A stretch of DNA of 64,000 nt from Sphingobacterium endophyticum. Its GTDB lineage: Bacteria > Bacteroidota > Bacteroidia > Sphingobacteriales > Sphingobacteriaceae. Where the stretch lies: positions 1 to 64,000 of the forward strand of contig NZ_SMMI01000014.1 in assembly GCF_009733535.1 (NCBI RefSeq), in the 5' to 3' direction. Both the position numbers and the translations under genes were made by a program. The notes below the pieces were generated by a model that ran no database searches, was not told where the DNA came from, and worked only from the letters and a program-made list of their open reading frames with translations. Of the stretch, positions 34,705 to 44,500 are shown piece by piece. How positions within the stretch are numbered: the stretch's first letter is position 1; the number at the start of each line of letters is the position of its first letter.

Positions 34705-35928
34705 CTACTCCTCCACATAATCCAAGTCTTTATCAAAACTTTCCTTTAATCTCGATAAAGCAAAAATTGCAATTAAAGTCAATAGAACAATCATGATCAT
34801 GGCAGCCGCGATGATCCCTACCCAATCTACAAGAACCCCATAAAGCAATGTCGAAGGAATTAGCGCTCCCCGAACAAAGTTAGGAGCCGTGGTTGTAACG
34901 GTAGAACGAATGTTGGTACCAAACTGTTCAGCTGCAATCGTGATAAAGGTCGCCCAATAACCTACACCTAAGCCCATGAAAAATGCCAGCCACAGAAACT
35001 CAATCTCCGTAATTCCCTGCCTGGTCAAATAGATACATGAAAATATTAAAATCAGCAATTGATAGATAAAGACAACTTTCCGTCTGGATTTAAAGATTTG
35101 TGCCATCCATCCTGCAAGGAAATCGCCTAAGGAAATTCCCAAATAAGTAAACATCACTCCTTTGCCAGCACTTAAAGCGGTTTGTGCATGCAATGCTTCA
35201 CCTATTTCTGGAGCTTGGGTTACTAATACTCCGACAACAAACCAAATAGGCAACCCAATGCACAAACAATACAGATACCGCCAAAACCGCGCCGCATTGT
35301 TGAACAACATGGATATCTTCCCTTTCTGCACCTTCTTTGTTTCTAACGAAGAAAACATACCTGATTCTAAAACCCCAACACGCATAAACAAAAGTAATAT
35401 CCCCATTCCACCACCTACAAAATAGGCTGTTCGCCAACTGAACCATTCGGATATAAAATAGGCTAAAATTGCTCCCAATACGCCTACTCCAGCAACAATC
35501 ATAGTTCCATAACCCCGCTTTTTACGATGCATGGATTCTGAAACTAAAGTAATCCCCGCTCCCAGTTCACCTGCCAATCCTATTCCCGCAATAAAACGGA
35601 TGATACCATAGGTCGTGACATCTTGTACAAATCCATTGGCGATATTAGCTATAGAATACAATAAAATAGATCCAAACAAAACCTTTAATCGACCATATTT
35701 ATCCCCGAGCACACCCCAGATGATACCTCCGATGAGCAATCCGCCCATTTGCATGTTCAGGACATACTCTCCTTTACTTCGCATTTGATCTAATGGTACA
35801 CCAATGTCGCTAAACGATTGGATGCGTACGATAGAAAAGATTATGAGATCATAAATATCAACAAAGTAGCCTAATGCCGCCACGAAAATTAATATCCAAA
35901 CATTCTTATTTGATTTTGGGGAATTCAT
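34705..35928 (-). CDS. MFS transporter (metabolite:H+ symporter-like)
   Basis: A 407-residue major facilitator with about twelve membrane helices. Near the N-terminus GYFVDIYDLIIFSIV and the loop GDKYGRLKVLFGSIL (the MFS motif GDxxGRR) are seen; RFIAGIGLAGELGAGITLVSE in the fourth and fifth helices fits the metabolite:H+ symporter group (sugar, carboxylate or osmolyte carriers). Substrate cannot be read from the sequence. Divergent from the hotdog-fold gene. Confidence 0.87.
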   Translation of the reverse strand: MNSPKSNKNVWILIFVAALGYFVDIYDLIIFSIVRIQSFSDIGVPLDQMRSKGEYVLNMQMGGLLIGGIIWGVLGDKYGRLKVLFGSILLYSIANIANGFVQDVTTYGIIRFIAGIGLAGELGAGITLVSESMHRKKRGYGTMIVAGVGVLGAILAYFISEWFSWRTAYFVGGGMGILLLFMRVGVLESGMFSSLETKKVQKGKISMLFNNAARFWRYLYCLCIGLPIWFVVGVLVTQAPEIGEALHAQTALSAGKGVMFTYLGISLGDFLAGWMAQIFKSRRKVVFIYQLLILIFSCIYLTRQGITEIEFLWLAFFMGLGVGYWATFITIAAEQFGTNIRSTVTTTAPNFVRGALIPSTLLYGVLVDWVGIIAAAMIMIVLLTLIAIFALSRLKESFDKDLDYVEE

Positions 35929-36020
35929 AAATCAGGATTATTTATTGAATATAGGGTACTTAATCTTTTATTACAATAGAAGGATAGATTTTCTTAGAAA
36001 TTAACTGTACTTTTACCCCC

Positions 36021-36542
36021 ATGAAAGTATCTCCAAATACTTTAAAATGGGGTTTGCGCTTATACCCACCTTTCTTTTTCCAACGCATCTGGGTGCGTCG
36101 GATTATGGATAATTTCCTTGGCGCAGATGTAAAAATAAACAAAAATATTTTCAATATAAATTCCAACAAAACCATTTTCGGAGGTACCATTTTTTCTGCA
36201 ATAGATCCTTTTTACCCCATCCTTCTCGATCAGTATTTTAAACATCAAGGAATTGAAAGGACGGTTGCATGGTTGAAAACAGCTCATATCGATTATATTA
36301 AACCCGGAAAGTTTGACCTCGAAGTGAGCATCCGATTGAATCAATCGATCCTCGATGAAACCTTGCATACCATTAAAAAGGAAGGTAAAGTCGTTCGCAC
36401 ATTTCAAACCCAAGTATTCGATAAACATGGAACTTTATGTGCCGTAGCGCATAATGAAATCTATATCCGTGATCTCGACTTTAATTTTGAAACTTTAAAT
36501 CCTGCTCCCACTCCTATGGAGAATACGAGCATTGAATTATAA
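36021..36542 (+). CDS. DUF4442 hotdog-fold protein (thioesterase-like)
   Basis: A 173-residue protein of the DUF4442 hotdog superfamily. Features include GLRLYPPFFFQRI near the start, the segment FGGTIFSAIDPFYPILL in the position of the hotdog helix, and WLKTAHIDYIKPGKFDLEVSIRLN as strands. Likely an acyl-CoA thioesterase relative. A TACTTTTA sequence a few bases before the ATG resembles a -10 motif. Confidence 0.75.
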   Translation: MKVSPNTLKWGLRLYPPFFFQRIWVRRIMDNFLGADVKINKNIFNINSNKTIFGGTIFSAIDPFYPILLDQYFKHQGIERTVAWLKTAHIDYIKPGKFDLEVSIRLNQSILDETLHTIKKEGKVVRTFQTQVFDKHGTLCAVAHNEIYIRDLDFNFETLNPAPTPMENTSIEL

Positions 36543-36552
36543 TTAAAAAATC

Positions 36553-36978
36553 ATGAAAAAATTATTCTTATTAAGTGCAGTATTTTCAATTGCCTTTGCA
36601 TCATGTCAAAACAAACAAGTTGAAAATAAAGATCAAAAATTATCTGATCAAGCAATCGCAATCCATGATGAGATAATGCCACAGATTTCTTCTTTCGACA
36701 AAACTACGATTGTTATAGATTCCATCATCAACAACCTTGCAACCATCAAAACTTCAAAAGCTGATTTAGATACCGCTAAGGCAAGAGTTGACCTATCGAA
36801 CCTGAAAGACAGCATCGAGAATGCAACTGATAACATGATGACCTGGATGAAAGATTATGATGCTATGAATGAAGACGAAGCTTATCAACAAAAAGAAGTC
36901 GATAAAATCACAGCCATGAAAAAGCAGTTTGACCGTGTATCAGAAAATATTAAAACCTCTTTAGCAGCATACAATTAA
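36553..36978 (+). CDS. Helical lipoprotein of unknown function
   Basis: A 141-residue lipoprotein with signal ending F-A-S-C (Cys18). The mature protein is charged and predicted all-helical, with heptad-like runs (ADLDTAKARVDLSNLKDSIEN) and a segment NMMTWMKDYDAMNEDEAYQQKE. Similar Bacteroidota proteins often lie next to SCO and cytochrome genes, as here (12-nt gap to the SCO gene). The Met-rich stretch might bind copper; that is speculative. Confidence 0.75.
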   Translation: MKKLFLLSAVFSIAFASCQNKQVENKDQKLSDQAIAIHDEIMPQISSFDKTTIVIDSIINNLATIKTSKADLDTAKARVDLSNLKDSIENATDNMMTWMKDYDAMNEDEAYQQKEVDKITAMKKQFDRVSENIKTSLAAYN

Positions 36979-36990
36979 TCCTTTGACCAC

Positions 36991-37635
36991 ATGAAAAAGT
37001 ATTTTGGCGGAGCATTAGCAGCCTTAATCTCAAGTGTTATTTTATATTCCTGCAGCTCATCAGAGAAAAAACTTCCTATATATGGGGAAAGAAATCCCAT
37101 AGAGAGGGAAGTTGATGGTAAGAAAGTAATCGATACGGTTTACCATACCATTCCAAATTTCTCCTTTTTAAATCAAGACAGTACCGCTCTAACGCAGGAT
37201 TTCTTTAATGGAAAAATATACGTAGCGAATTTCTTCTTTACGCATTGTCCTAGTATCTGCCCTACCATGCAGCGTAATCTGTTAAAGGCCTACGAGAAGT
37301 ATAAAGGAAATGATAAAATTGCATTTCTATCTCACAGCATCGATTTTAAATATGATCAACCTTCGGTATTGAAAGATTATGCCAATAAGTTGGGTGTTGA
37401 TAATGATCAGTGGCAATTCGTCACAGGCTCAAAAGCTGACATTTATGGTATAGCCGAAAAATATATGGTATATACCAAGGAAGACGCTAATGTGCCGGGA
37501 GGTTATGACCATCAAGGCTATTTGGTTATCATTGATCCTGAAAAAAGAATTCGTGGCGCTTATGACGGCACCAACGAAGAACAGGTCAATCAATTTCTAA
37601 AAGATTTAGATGTCATCCTAGCAGAATATAAATAA
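36991..37635 (+). CDS. SCO1/SenC-family copper chaperone lipoprotein
   Basis: A 214-residue thioredoxin-fold lipoprotein (lipobox Cys21). The copper site is complete: Cys86 and Cys90 in THCPSICPTMQ, and His174 in GYDHQGYLV. SCO proteins deliver copper to the CuA site of cytochrome c oxidase or act as thiol oxidoreductases. The following cytochrome c gene overlaps its stop by one base, so the two are translationally coupled. Confidence 0.9.
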   Translation: MKKYFGGALAALISSVILYSCSSSEKKLPIYGERNPIEREVDGKKVIDTVYHTIPNFSFLNQDSTALTQDFFNGKIYVANFFFTHCPSICPTMQRNLLKAYEKYKGNDKIAFLSHSIDFKYDQPSVLKDYANKLGVDNDQWQFVTGSKADIYGIAEKYMVYTKEDANVPGGYDHQGYLVIIDPEKRIRGAYDGTNEEQVNQFLKDLDVILAEYK

Positions 37636-38069
37636 TGATACGCCGTTATTTTTTTGCTTGTATAAGCCTCGTTTCCATACTTTACTTTCTATTCTCCTGC
37701 AATACGGATTTAAGTGTGGAAACGATGCAATATGCAACGAATGGTCAAAAATTATATGTTACCCATTGCCAAAATTGCCATGGAGCAAAAGGTGAAGGTT
37801 TGGGTAAACTCTATCCTCCTTTAACAGATGTACATTTCCTTCAGGAAAACAGAAGTCAATTGGCCTGCATCGTCAAGAACGGTATGTCCGGAGAAATCAA
37901 GGTCAATAATACCTTATACAATCAACAGATGCCAGGAGTACCCCAACTCTCCGCTGTCGATATTGCCTATGTGCTAACCTATGTAACTACATATTTCGGG
38001 GATAGCAAAACCCATTTCAAAAAAGAAGAAATCGAAGAATTTTTAAAGAATTGTAATACTCAGCGCTAA
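37635..38069 (+). CDS. Lipid-anchored c-type cytochrome
   Basis: A 144-residue monohaem cytochrome c with a lipoprotein-type signal ending F-S-C (Cys22). Haem binding motif C-Q-N-C-H is at residues 45-49 and the distal ligand is probably Met99 (QQMPGVP). Start codon overlaps the SCO stop (TAATG). Likely an electron carrier on the periplasmic side, possibly serving an oxidase with the SCO protein. Confidence 0.88.
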   Translation: MIRRYFFACISLVSILYFLFSCNTDLSVETMQYATNGQKLYVTHCQNCHGAKGEGLGKLYPPLTDVHFLQENRSQLACIVKNGMSGEIKVNNTLYNQQMPGVPQLSAVDIAYVLTYVTTYFGDSKTHFKKEEIEEFLKNCNTQR

Positions 38070-38193
38070 TCCCGAGCTGTCTATCTACTGAAATTGATGA
38101 TATCTTTTCGAATATTCAAAAATCAAAAATCTATTTCCAGCCCTTTATTTAGTAAAAACCTACTGATTATCAATTGTTTATAAAAAAGTTTAG

Positions 38194-38262
38194 ATAAAGA
38201 AAAAGGTTTTCAAACGGGGAGAATGAAAACCTTTAATAACCAATTATAAACCTAAATTATGA
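38194..38262 (-). ncRNA. Candidate small RNA of about 65-70 nt
   Basis: The minus strand has TTGAC at 38294-38298, a spacer of 20 nt after its TTG, and TACCTTTG at 38268-38275, giving a start near 38261. About 30 nt further a hairpin with 10-bp arms (38225-38234 / 38202-38211) is followed by a T-rich tail, a good Rho-independent terminator. The loop holds the C-rich TTCTCCCCG, which could pair with a Shine-Dalgarno-like sequence. No frame of useful length exists in it, so I call a non-coding RNA. Confidence 0.5.
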
Positions 38263-38276
38263 TACTACAAAGGTAA

Positions 38277-38291
38277 GTGTAAATAATACAC
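38277..38291. promoter_or_regulatory. GTGTA-N5-TACAC operator-like palindrome
   Basis: A perfect inverted repeat placed exactly between the -33 and -10 elements of the small-RNA promoter, where a repressor would block transcription. It lies about 140 bp before the tetR start codon, so the TetR protein is a candidate binder. Confidence 0.4.
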
Positions 38292-38412
38292 ACGTCAAGA
38301 GCAAATTGAATATTTAACAATTTCTTAACACTGAAATGACAAGCAGGGTAAAAAACCCCTAAACAATGTGTTTTATAACGAATACGTGACAAAATAGAGT
38401 GAAAAAAAAGCC

Positions 38413-38420
38413 TACATTTG
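38413..38420 (+). promoter_or_regulatory. Promoter -10 (TACATTTG) of the tetR-tolC-RND operon
   Basis: TACATTTG matches the consensus and ends 7 nt before the tetR ATG, implying a leaderless or nearly leaderless mRNA. Confidence 0.6.
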
Positions 38421-38427
38421 CACCCGA

Positions 38428-39006
38428 ATGAACATTCAATTGACAGAAAAAAAAGAGCAGATATTCATTAGCACGCTCAAATTAATCAACACATTCGGAT
38501 TCCACGGATCTCCGATGAGCAAGATTGCTAAGGATGCCGATGTAGCCGTCGGCTCAATCTACCATTACTTCCCTTCAAAAGAGGATTTAATTCTGGAATT
38601 ATACTGGTATTGTAAAGAAATCTTAAACAAGAAAGTTTTTTCAACTGTAGATACTACATTGCCTTATGAAGTCAGATTTAAAGAAACCTGGAGAAACTTA
38701 GTGCTTTACTACCTAGACAATCTTCAACATTTTGGATTCTTGGAACAATTCTATGGCTCGCCTTTCTATGAAGGTATCCGAAAGAACATCTTCCAACAAA
38801 AGTCTGAAAGAAATGTCTTAATCAATTTTATGGATGAAGGTGTTAAGCTAAAACTTTTAAAGGATTTGAATGTTCGATTATTAATTTCCGCTTATCTAGG
38901 AGTTGCTATCTCCCTGGTTAGAGGTTGTTTATACGAAAACACTAAACCTACCGATGAAGAAATTGACATCATGGTAGACATCATTTGGAACGGGGTTAAA
39001 AAATAA
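38428..39006 (+). CDS. TetR/AcrR-family transcriptional regulator
   Basis: A 192-residue regulator. The N-terminal helix-turn-helix spans about 8-55 (MSKIAKDADVAVGSIYHYFPSKEDL), the TetR hallmark. The C-terminal ligand domain is not further classified. It is the first gene of a four-gene efflux operon (5-nt gap to the TolC gene), so it probably represses its own operon and responds to an efflux substrate. Confidence 0.93.
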   Translation: MNIQLTEKKEQIFISTLKLINTFGFHGSPMSKIAKDADVAVGSIYHYFPSKEDLILELYWYCKEILNKKVFSTVDTTLPYEVRFKETWRNLVLYYLDNLQHFGFLEQFYGSPFYEGIRKNIFQQKSERNVLINFMDEGVKLKLLKDLNVRLLISAYLGVAISLVRGCLYENTKPTDEEIDIMVDIIWNGVKK

Positions 39007-39011
39007 TATAT

Positions 39012-40343
39012 ATGAATTTAAGAATTAAGGACTTATTACTTTATGTTTCCTTTACTGCGATCTCTGTAGGATCTGTATTTGCCCAAACGACAAATAATTT
39101 AAACAGTAATGCGACATTGGATGAATTGATTCAATATGCATTGGAAAACAAAATCGAGGTGAAACAATCTAAACTCGACCAAGAAATTGGTGAACGTGAA
39201 ATTGCTTCGGCATTATCGGGCTGGTTTCCTCAAATCAATGCTTCTGGAAACATTTCCCATTTTATGCAGCTACCTACCGCCAACATCGGTGGACAAACTA
39301 TTTCTATGGGGCAGAAAAATACATCTGCTCTTACCTTTCAAGCTGATCAAGCAATCATTAACCCTGGACTTTTTCAAGCTTCGAAAGCTGCTAAATATAT
39401 CAGACAACAAAACAACTTGAGTGTAGAAGATACTAAAATCAATACCGTTGTCGATGTTAGCAAAGCTTATTACGATATATTAACTAGCGAAGAACAGATT
39501 AATATTATTCAGGAAAACATTGCTCGCCTCAACAGACAGTACACCGAAGCAAACGCTCGTTATGAAACTGGATTAGTCGATAAAACAGATTATAAAAGAG
39601 CTCAAATCTCCTTGAATAATGCCAATGCTGAATTAAAATCAGCTTTAGAATTCAGAAAATATAAATATGATTATCTAAAATCCTTATTGGGTATGAATCC
39701 TAATAATGGTTTGACCCTATCTTTTGAAAATCAAAACATGGAAAGTAATGTATTGATGGACACAACGGAGGTATTATCCTATGCCAATCGTGTTGAAATC
39801 AAACAATTACAAACGCTAAAAGATATTCAAAAGTTAAATACTCAATATCAAAAATGGCAGTTCCTTCCTCGTTTAGGGGCTTTTGCAAACTATGGGTTAA
39901 ACTATAGAAATAATTCATTTGCTGATATGTACGGTGATAATTTCCCACAATCAAGTATTGGTCTAAGTTTAACTTTTCCCATCTTCCAAGGGGGTAAAAG
40001 AGTTCAGGAAATCAAAAGATCCGAACTTCTTGAATCAAGAATTGATATGGACATCGAAAATTTAGAGAACCAGATTGGAGCTCAGTATTCGGCAGCAATG
40101 GCGAATTATAGGTCTAATATCAATGAATGGAGAAATGCTAAAGAAAATGTGGACTTATCTGAAGAAGTTTATAACACCATAAAATTGCAGTATGATGCTG
40201 GCGTGAAGACCTATTTGGAATTAATGACTGCTGAAACCGATTTAAAAACCAGCCAATTGAATTATCTGAATTCATTATATGCTGTATTATCAAGCAAGTT
40301 GGATATCCAAAAAGCATTGGGAAGCGTCAATATTGCGAATTAA
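39012..40343 (+). CDS. TolC-family outer membrane efflux protein
   Basis: A 443-residue outer-membrane factor with a signal peptide ending VFA. It shows the duplicated TolC pattern of long helices (IREQ-like coiled coils; KAYYDILTSEEQINIIQENIARL) and the GLVDKTDYKRAQISLNNA and GVKTYLELMTAETDLKTSQLNYL motifs. It has no lipobox, unlike the outer-membrane half of the fusion at 1034-5584. Forms the exit duct for the pump encoded downstream. Confidence 0.93.
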   Translation: MNLRIKDLLLYVSFTAISVGSVFAQTTNNLNSNATLDELIQYALENKIEVKQSKLDQEIGEREIASALSGWFPQINASGNISHFMQLPTANIGGQTISMGQKNTSALTFQADQAIINPGLFQASKAAKYIRQQNNLSVEDTKINTVVDVSKAYYDILTSEEQINIIQENIARLNRQYTEANARYETGLVDKTDYKRAQISLNNANAELKSALEFRKYKYDYLKSLLGMNPNNGLTLSFENQNMESNVLMDTTEVLSYANRVEIKQLQTLKDIQKLNTQYQKWQFLPRLGAFANYGLNYRNNSFADMYGDNFPQSSIGLSLTFPIFQGGKRVQEIKRSELLESRIDMDIENLENQIGAQYSAAMANYRSNINEWRNAKENVDLSEEVYNTIKLQYDAGVKTYLELMTAETDLKTSQLNYLNSLYAVLSSKLDIQKALGSVNIAN

Positions 40344-40387
40344 CAAAAAACAACCTCAACTCAATATACATCAGAAATTACAACAAC

Positions 40388-41548
40388 ATGAATACGAATC
40401 GCATACTTTCAACACTTATTATAGGCTCTGGACTGTTCTTTACAGCGTGTGGCAACAAAGATGGAGCACAACAAAAACAAGGTCCTGGGCAAATTCAGGC
40501 GCAGGCAACCCCGGTTACGATGGCCGTGGTTCAACAAGAAGTTGTTTCTGGACAACGTAGCTACCCTTCAAATGTAGTTCCGTTACAAGAAACAGAAATC
40601 AGAGCTGAAGTATCTGGATATATCACAAGCATCAGTGTGGCTGATGGTGCTTTCGTAAGTAAGGGACAAAGGCTCTATGAAATTGACCGTGTTCGTTACG
40701 CTGCAGCTGTTGATCAAGCAAAAGCTAATCTTGAAATTGCTAGAGCAAATCTAGCTAGAGTTGAAAAAGACTTACAGCGTTACCAAACATTGGCAGACAA
40801 GGATGCGATTGCCAAACAAACATTAGACTATGCTTTTACAGATGTAAATAATCAGAAAGCACAAGTTCAAGCTGCCGAAGCGGCTTTAACTACGGCTAGA
40901 GTGAACTTACAACGTTCAACCATCGTTGCTCCATTCTCTGGAACAATCGGAATCTCACAAGTTCGTACGGGGGCATTGGTATCGGCAGGTACTACCCTTC
41001 TGAACACCATCAGTTCAACAAATCCGATCGCTGTCGAATTCCAAATCAATGAAAAGGAAATTATGGAATTCAGTAACCTGCAGTCTGGAAAAGAACATAC
41101 ACAAATCAACTTGACCCTTCCAGATGCGAGCACCTATGGTTCTCAAGGAAGAATTTCAACGATTGACCGTGCTGTAGATCCTCAAACAGGTACTTTAAAG
41201 GTTAGAGCAACTTTTGATAATCCGAATAATACGCTACGTGCAGGTATGAACTTAAACCTGAATGTTTTGAGCACATCGAAGGAAGAAGCGATTGTAATTC
41301 CTTACCGTGCAATATTTGAGCAATTAGGTTCATTCTCTGTGTATACCGTTTCTGATAGCAGTACTGCAGACTTGAAACAGGTGACTTTAGGACAGAAATT
41401 AGGTGATCGTGTTGTTATTGCTACTGGATTAACTCCAGGTGATAAAGTTGTCGTAGATGGAGTTACTTCCTTAAAGCCCGGCGCAAAAGTGGTAGATAAA
41501 GCAACCATGGCTCCGCAAGCAGCTCCACAACAACAACCGAAAAAATAA
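40388..41548 (+). CDS. RND efflux periplasmic adaptor lipoprotein
   Basis: A 386-residue membrane-fusion protein. The lipoprotein signal ends F-T-A-C (Cys21), followed by a Gln-rich linker (GAQQKQGPGQIQAQ). Lipoyl halves are seen in ISVADGAFVSKGQRLYEID and IVAPFSGTIGISQVRTGALV, separated by a coiled-coil hairpin (AKANLEIARANLARVEKDL). A Gln/Pro-rich tail ends the protein. It connects the TolC protein and the RND pump of this operon. Confidence 0.93.
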   Translation: MNTNRILSTLIIGSGLFFTACGNKDGAQQKQGPGQIQAQATPVTMAVVQQEVVSGQRSYPSNVVPLQETEIRAEVSGYITSISVADGAFVSKGQRLYEIDRVRYAAAVDQAKANLEIARANLARVEKDLQRYQTLADKDAIAKQTLDYAFTDVNNQKAQVQAAEAALTTARVNLQRSTIVAPFSGTIGISQVRTGALVSAGTTLLNTISSTNPIAVEFQINEKEIMEFSNLQSGKEHTQINLTLPDASTYGSQGRISTIDRAVDPQTGTLKVRATFDNPNNTLRAGMNLNLNVLSTSKEEAIVIPYRAIFEQLGSFSVYTVSDSSTADLKQVTLGQKLGDRVVIATGLTPGDKVVVDGVTSLKPGAKVVDKATMAPQAAPQQQPKK

Positions 41549-41575
41549 GTGCTATTCCTCAAAAATATTTAAAGC

Positions 41576-44500
41576 ATGATCTCAGAAGTATTTATAAAAA
41601 GACCGGTAACGGCGATGGTGGCTTCCATATTGATTTCGATCATTGGGATAATTGCCATCACAACCTTACCAATCAGTCAATATCCAAATATTGCTCCGCC
41701 AACGGTTTCCGTTTCTGCAACGTATACCGGTGCGGATGCTCAAACCGTAGAAAAAACAGTAACTACCCCTATCGAAAGTCAGATTAACGGTACCCCTGGA
41801 ATGATTTACATGAGTTCCAACAGTACGTCTGATGGTGGTTCCCGTATTACCGTAACTTTTGAAGTTGGTACCGATATCGATATCGCAACCCTTGACGTAC
41901 AGAACAGGGTAAGTATCGCTGAACCGGTATTACCAGAAGCCGTTCGTCGTTTAGGGGTAACAACACGTAAGGTAAATACAGATATCTTAATGATGGTATC
42001 TTTAATTTCTCCAGACGGTAGCCGCGATATTAATTTCCTTTCAAACTACATCAACCTCTACTTAAAAGACGCATTATTGCGTGTTCCGGGGGTGGGTGAT
42101 GTGCAGGCCTTTGGTCAACCATTCGCTATGCGTGTATGGTTGGATGCCAATAAACTGGCTAATATCGGAATGTCGCCTGCAGATGTGAATGTTGCCATTC
42201 AGGAACAGAATACGCGTATGCCTGGGGGTTCCGTAGGTGCCCGCCCGCAAGAAAACATGCAGGTATTTGAATACCCTATTGTGATGGATTCTGACCTTGA
42301 AGAAGTTGATCAATTCGAAAATATTGTCGTAAAAACGAACGCAGATGGTTCAATTGTATTATTAAAAAATATAGCACGCGTAGAACTGGGTCAGTTTAAC
42401 TATGGTATCACAAACAAAGTGAACGGCAGTACTGCTTCGGGTATGATGATTTCTCAGACTCCGGGTGGTAACGCGGTGCAAACTGCTGACGGTATCTACA
42501 AGACCTTGGAAGATTTGAAAAAATCATTCCCTCCAGGTGTTGATTATGTTGTTGGTTACGAAACAGTATCCGTAGTTAATGCATCCATCAGCTCGGTTAT
42601 CCATACCCTAATCGAAGCATTGATCTTGGTAACCTTAGTTGTATTCTTCTTCTTGCAAAGCTGGAGAGCAACCTTGATTCCTTTATTGGCCATTCCAGTT
42701 TCCATTGTAGGTACCTTTATTTTCTTTACCCTATTTGGATTCTCAATCAACAATTTAACGATGTTGGCATTCGTCCTCGCCATTGGTATTGTGGTGGATG
42801 ATGCGATTGTCGTTGTTGAGGCCGTCCAACATTATATTGACCATTATAAAATGGATGCCAAGGAAGCGACCATGCGCGCCATGAAAGACATCACGGCACC
42901 TGTAATCGCGATTGCCCTAATCTTGGCAGCGGTATTCGTTCCAGTAGGTTTTATCCCGGGGATGGTTGGTAAGCTTTATCAACAGTTTGCCATTACTATT
43001 GCGGTATCGGTAATGCTATCTGCATTTATCGCACTTTCTTTGACTCCTGCATTATGTTCAATCATGTTGAGACCTTCCGCAACTACAAAAGACTCGAAGG
43101 GATTAAATAAATTCTTCTATAAATTCAACGTCTGGTTTGACAAGGTTACCTACAGATACTCCAAGGGAGTTAAAAAAGCTATTAAAGCTGCACCTTTAGT
43201 GTTAATTATCTTGCTGTGTATCTTCATCGGAACAGGCTGGATGTTTACTGCTAAAAAAGCCGGATTTATTCCAAATGAAGATGGTGGTATATTCTTTATG
43301 GGTGTCAGTCTGCCCGAGGGTGCCTCAAGTGCGCGTACGGAGGAAGTCCTTACCGAATTAACGAATGATCTACGTAAAGATTTCCCAGAAATTAATTACG
43401 TGACTTCCATTAACGGTATGAACTTATTGAATCGATCCGCAAAACCAAATGGTGCTTCCCTATTTGTATCCTTAAAACCATGGGAACAAAGGGAAAAAAC
43501 GGTAGCTCAAATCACGGGTGCCATCATGGGTAAATACCGTGGCTATTCTAAAGCAACCGTGATTGCGGCGACTCCGCCTCCAATTCCTGGTTTGGGTACT
43601 GCCGGTGGTTTTACCATGGAGATCCAAGATAGACAGACCGTTGATATCAAAGATTTCGAAGCGATGGTAGGCCGATTCTTGGCCGCTGCTAATCAACGTC
43701 CAGAAATCGGAATGGCTTATACATTATTTAACAGTAATTCACCAAACTATAAGCTACAGGTAGACCGTGAAATGGCTAAAAGAATGGGTGTTCCTATTTC
43801 TAATATTTACAGCACGATATCATCTTATTTAGGTAGTAGCTATGTCAATGACTTTACTAAATACGGAAGAAATTTCCGTGTGGTAACTCAGGCAGATACA
43901 AGCTACAGAATGCATATTGAAGATATCAATAAGCTTTATGTGAAAAATGTTCAAGGACAGCCGGTTCCTATCTCCAATTTGGTTAGATATGAGCTGACGA
44001 CTAATCCTTCGATTGTAAACCACTTTAACATTTTCCGTTCTATCCAAATTTCTGGTGAGGCTGGACCGGGATATTCTTCTGGTGATGCGATCAAAGCCTT
44101 AGAGGAAGTTGCTGCCCAAACTTTAACGGACGGATACTCCTACGAGTTTTCAGGACTGTCCTTACAGGAAAAACAATCTGGTAGCAGTACGGTGCAGATC
44201 TTCGCGCTCTGTATCCTATTCGTATTCTTATTATTGGCTTCACTTTATGAAAGTTGGTCTGTACCATTCTCGATCCTACTTTCGGTACCTCTTGGTATCT
44301 TTGGTGCGATCCTAGCCTTGACGTTATTACCTAATTTGGATAATAACATCTATGCTCAGATTGGTCTCGTAACGATTATTGGTCTAGCAGCGAAAAATGC
44401 GATCTTGATTGTAGAGTTTGCTAAAGAAAGGGTTGATATTGGAATGAATCTTATTGATGCCACGATTGATGCCGTTAAACTTCGTTTAAGACCGATTATC

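Larger units (their letters stand above)
38070..38427. other. Intergenic region with a small RNA and the tetR promoter
   Basis: This 358-base gap has no open frame of note. It holds, on the minus strand, a complete promoter-to-terminator unit (38194-38298), a GTGTA/TACAC palindrome inside that promoter (38277-38291), and on the plus strand the tetR promoter with -10 TACATTTG at 38413-38420. Confidence 0.6.

Noticed and set aside
35960..36428. Minus-strand frames overlapping the hotdog-fold gene
   Set aside because: They are antisense to a gene with recognisable family features and show no features of their own.
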